A stretch of 64,000 nucleotides of DNA from contig JADJFV010000005.1 in assembly GCA_016708435.1 (NCBI GenBank), forward strand, positions 124,001 through 188,000, given 5' to 3'. Both the position numbers and the translations under genes were made by a program. The notes beneath the pieces are model-generated. The model saw only the letters and a list, made by a program, of their open reading frames with translations. It searched no databases and was not told where the DNA came from. Origin of the DNA: Leptospiraceae bacterium. GTDB taxonomy: Bacteria; Spirochaetota; Leptospiria; Leptospirales; Leptospiraceae. Positions 61,440-64,000 of this stretch are shown in pieces; position 1 is the first letter of the stretch; every line of letters begins with the position of its first letter.

Positions 61440-64000
61440 CTAATTCGCCCCTGTGACTGTCACTCCATTTGGATTGGTTCCGGCAGAGTAGATTGGACCT
61501 GCAGTTAAATCACCATTAGCCTGGTTGATAGAAAAATAATTGATAGTCCCACCGTTCCAGCTTACACCATAAATAAATTTCCCAGAAGGATCAGGGAATA
61601 ATCGAACCCAATTGTTTGCACCTGAGGTTACATTTGTTGTAATAGTCAATGCTCCTGTTGATTGGTTAATCGTCATTACTCCTATTTGTGCGGTGTCCCT
61701 TGTAAAATAAAGATATTTGCCAGTTGAATCTACACTAATTGATTCCAATCCAGGGATACTGGTAGCATAAGAATTTACGTAGGTCAAAAGACCTGTAGTA
61801 GGATGGATCGTAAAGAGAGCGATAGCATTTGAAGCAAAATTTGCTGAATACATATACGTATTGGTTGGATCAATTTCTACTGTTCTAGGATCACCCCCGA
61901 CTGTGGATACAGGACCTCCTACCTGTGTTAGAGCACCTGTTGCTTGATTGATCGAATAACTAAAAATCTGAGTCGTTCCATTGCTTACTGCATAGGCGAA
62001 TTTTCCTTCTCGATCTACTCTTACATAGTATGTGTTCGAGCCAGCCCCAACAGAGCCTACCGAATTTAAAGTTCCGTCTGTATTTATGGAGAAATAGGAA
62101 ATGGTTCCTCCATTATTTGCTACGTAAGCAAATTTTCCGGTGGGATGAATGAAAACAAACTCTGGACTTGCAGTTGCTACCGGACCTCCCACTAATGTAA
62201 TGCCTCCTGTTGTAGGATTAATTGAAAAGGCTCTAATCTCACTACTTCCTTTTGAAACTACATATAAAAATTTACCCGTAGGATCTGCCATTGCTCCTCT
62301 TGCATTGGTGCCGGCTACAACCGTCCCCGCAGAAGTTAAAGCGCCCGTAGACGAATTGATAGAATACGCTGAAACATCATGCGTTGCATAGTTGAGAGAA
62401 TAGGCAAATTTAGGAACAGAGAAAATGTTCTCATGCGAATAACGGCAGAAATACTTCCCGCAACATTGGTAGCCGTGATTGTATAATCAGTCAATGCAGT
62501 TCCTTGCGATGGAGTTCCGCTAATCACACAAGTCGCACTTATGCTTAGACCTGTAGGAAGAGTAGGGCTTGCTGTGCATGTTGTCGCCACACCTGTGATC
62601 GTTGGAGTGAGAGCAGTAATTGCAATTCCATTTGTAAAGAAATACGGCGAGCCAACATAAGAGATTGCAGTTGGAGCAGATAAAATTGTGATATTCACCA
62701 CTCCGCTTAAGCTTCCCGCTGAGATTGTATAGGCAGTAGATGCTTGTTCTACTGTAGGAGTTCCGCTAATGGCACAAGTGGTTGCGTTGATACTTAATCC
62801 TGTTGGCAGGGCAGGAGTTGAAATGCAGTTTGTGACAGTGCTTGCAATTACCGGAGTTAAAGTTGACATGGGGACTCCTCTTGCTAATGTATAACTAGCA
62901 CTTAAATAGGCAATCGCAGATGCGCTTCCGCCTGACGCTAAAACATTTCCACCTATCAAAGCAGAGTTTGAAAGATCCGAACTTGTCCAAGTAATTCCAG
63001 TTCCATCATCAGAAGTAAAAGAACTAGCCTGCAATAAATACGATTTCATTCCAGAAGCAATATTGGCTAATGGGCTTGAAGCTATGGCTGTGTATTCAGA
63101 AGAAATTACCAATGCGCTTCCTGACTCATTCAATACATTCTTTCCATCTAATTTCCCGTCTCCTAAAATATCCCCCATCAAAATATTGGTATACGAATTA
63201 TAAGACGAAGTGACTTCTAGTCCCGATGAGTCAGAAATACCTTTGCCCTTCAATACATCCGATACGACAGAGTCGATTCCTCCTAAAGTAGCTAGAAACA
63301 CCTTTGCATTCGTCGAATCATAATCGGAAGAAGTTGGGTCACTTAAATTTGCTTTGGAAGGATCAAACTTTTGCTAGAGCCAAAGAATATTTCTCCAATG
63401 TATTCATTCGCTGTAGTCGCTAAACCTTCCAAATCGGCATTGCTTAGAGTCTGTAAAATTAGTTCGCTATTCTTGGAATGGATAGATGGATTCAATTGGT
63501 TAGCGGATAATCTATATTTTACTAAGGAAGAAAATTTCCCCGCTCCCATATTCGTTAAAGGGTTTACGTTTGTATTGAGTCTTGTGCTACTTGTAGTATT
63601 CGAGGCAGTGAATGTAACAACAGAAACCATTCGCGTCGAATTGGAGCTTGCTGTTTCAGGCACTGTCCATGAAAATGCTTTTCTTCGAAATGGCGAATAG
63701 GTAGTAGAAGCAGAAGTAGGAGTCACAACAATGCAAACCAAATTTGCTTCCGGTCTTTCCATACTCAGAGAATAAGTCCCTCCATTGTTTTTGTCCGAAT
63801 CACCCGAAGTAGTAATCCCGTTTGCTAATAACGACCCCGCTGTCCCATTGCATTTTCCCGCATCCGTGCCACTAGTGGGAATAGTTCTCGCTTGCACAGT
63901 TGCATTTTTGATAGAACCCGTCATTTGCGCTTTTCCATTTAACGTGAGGATAGGTCTATTCAAATTTAAAAGTCGCTTGTAAAGTAGGGAGAGTTCTAAA
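61440..64000 (-). CDS. Large Ig-like/beta-propeller surface protein (partial, two frameshifts)
   Basis: Three frames join into one gene once one base is restored in AAAA at 62422-62425 and one in AAA at 63365-63367: SSKSFDPSKANLSDP at the second site and MRTFFSVPKFAYSLNYATHD at the first. The 5' end runs off the window in an open frame. Order: an N-terminal beta domain (GKAQMTGSIKNATVQARTIP), two putative Ig (He_PIG-like) repeats with PTLPTGLSISATCVISGTPS, then a seven-bladed-type lactonase propeller with repeats such as DPTGKFLYVVSKGSSEIRAF and FSINPTTG. Probably an exported or lipid-anchored surface protein of >840 residues; ligand unknown. Confidence 0.85.

Noticed and set aside
1..64000. 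tRNA, rRNA or integrase/prophage genes
   Set aside because: I looked in the gene-free gaps and saw no cloverleaf, rRNA segment, integrase or phage structural gene.

Overview
The window looks like chromosome of a free-living, aerobic spirochaete of the Leptospira lineage. Base composition is low-GC. A periplasmic-type flagellin (flaB) has near full-length similarity to leptospiral FlaB, and a DUF1564 protein belongs to a family I know only from Leptospira. Several proteins carry spirochaete-like lipoprotein signals. The assignment rests on recalled family knowledge, not on a search.

Layout. 1-4.7 kb: a cut-off secreted protein, an unknown protein coupled to a lipoprotein cyclophilin, argH, a small membrane protein and a YjdM/PhnA zinc-ribbon protein. 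4.8-9.1 kb: aminopeptidase N (pepN) and a YbaL-type cation/proton antiporter. 9.1-17.1 kb: a signalling island (CheB-CheR-PAS-kinase fusion, PAS kinase, Crp/Fnr regulator, receiver-PAS protein, 7-TM PAS kinase). 17.4-25.2 kb: a complete alternative complex III operon (actABCDEF) with a downstream SH3-like lipoprotein. 25.2-26.2 kb is a gene-free stretch of decayed repeats. 26.2-29.8 kb: GH1 beta-glucosidase and a SulP transporter fused to a beta-carbonic anhydrase. 29.8-34.7 kb: TPR protein, ccmABC (haem export for cytochrome c, which fits the c-type haems of ActA and ActE), and overlapping purC-purS-purQ. 34.9-38.3 kb: glgC, a DUF2183/APP1-like phosphatase and a membrane protein. 38.3-40.2 kb: flaB with an elaborate hairpin leader and a cluster of palindromic repeats. 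40.2-43.6 kb: lineage-specific small proteins. 43.6-49.5 kb: a MraY/WecA-like glycosyltransferase, an acyl-CoA dehydrogenase, a 2,4-dienoyl-CoA-reductase-like flavoenzyme and a divergent TetR regulator with two matching operator palindromes. 49.7-55.7 kb: DUF445 protein, metallo-beta-lactamase-fold lipoprotein, GMC oxidoreductase, HtrA-like protease, SH3 protein. 55.7-61.4 kb: a second signalling island (receiver-SpoIIE phosphatase, receiver, histidine kinase, two SpoIIAA-like proteins, NMT1-sensor kinase). 61.4-64.0 kb: a large Ig-like/beta-propeller surface protein that runs off the window.

Two cross-cutting observations matter to anyone using this annotation. First, at least seven single-base frameshifts break otherwise well-conserved genes (argH, pepN, glgC, the APP1 gene, the dienoyl-CoA reductase gene, and the propeller gene twice). 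Most lie at short A/T or purine runs, so base-calling or assembly error is the simplest explanation, and these genes are annotated here as whole genes. Second, several families of intergenic inverted repeats are present. The most distinctive is a 70-190 bp element with termini TACWGTCACCTCGAAC/GTTCGAGGTGACWGTA, found four times in full and once as a half copy.
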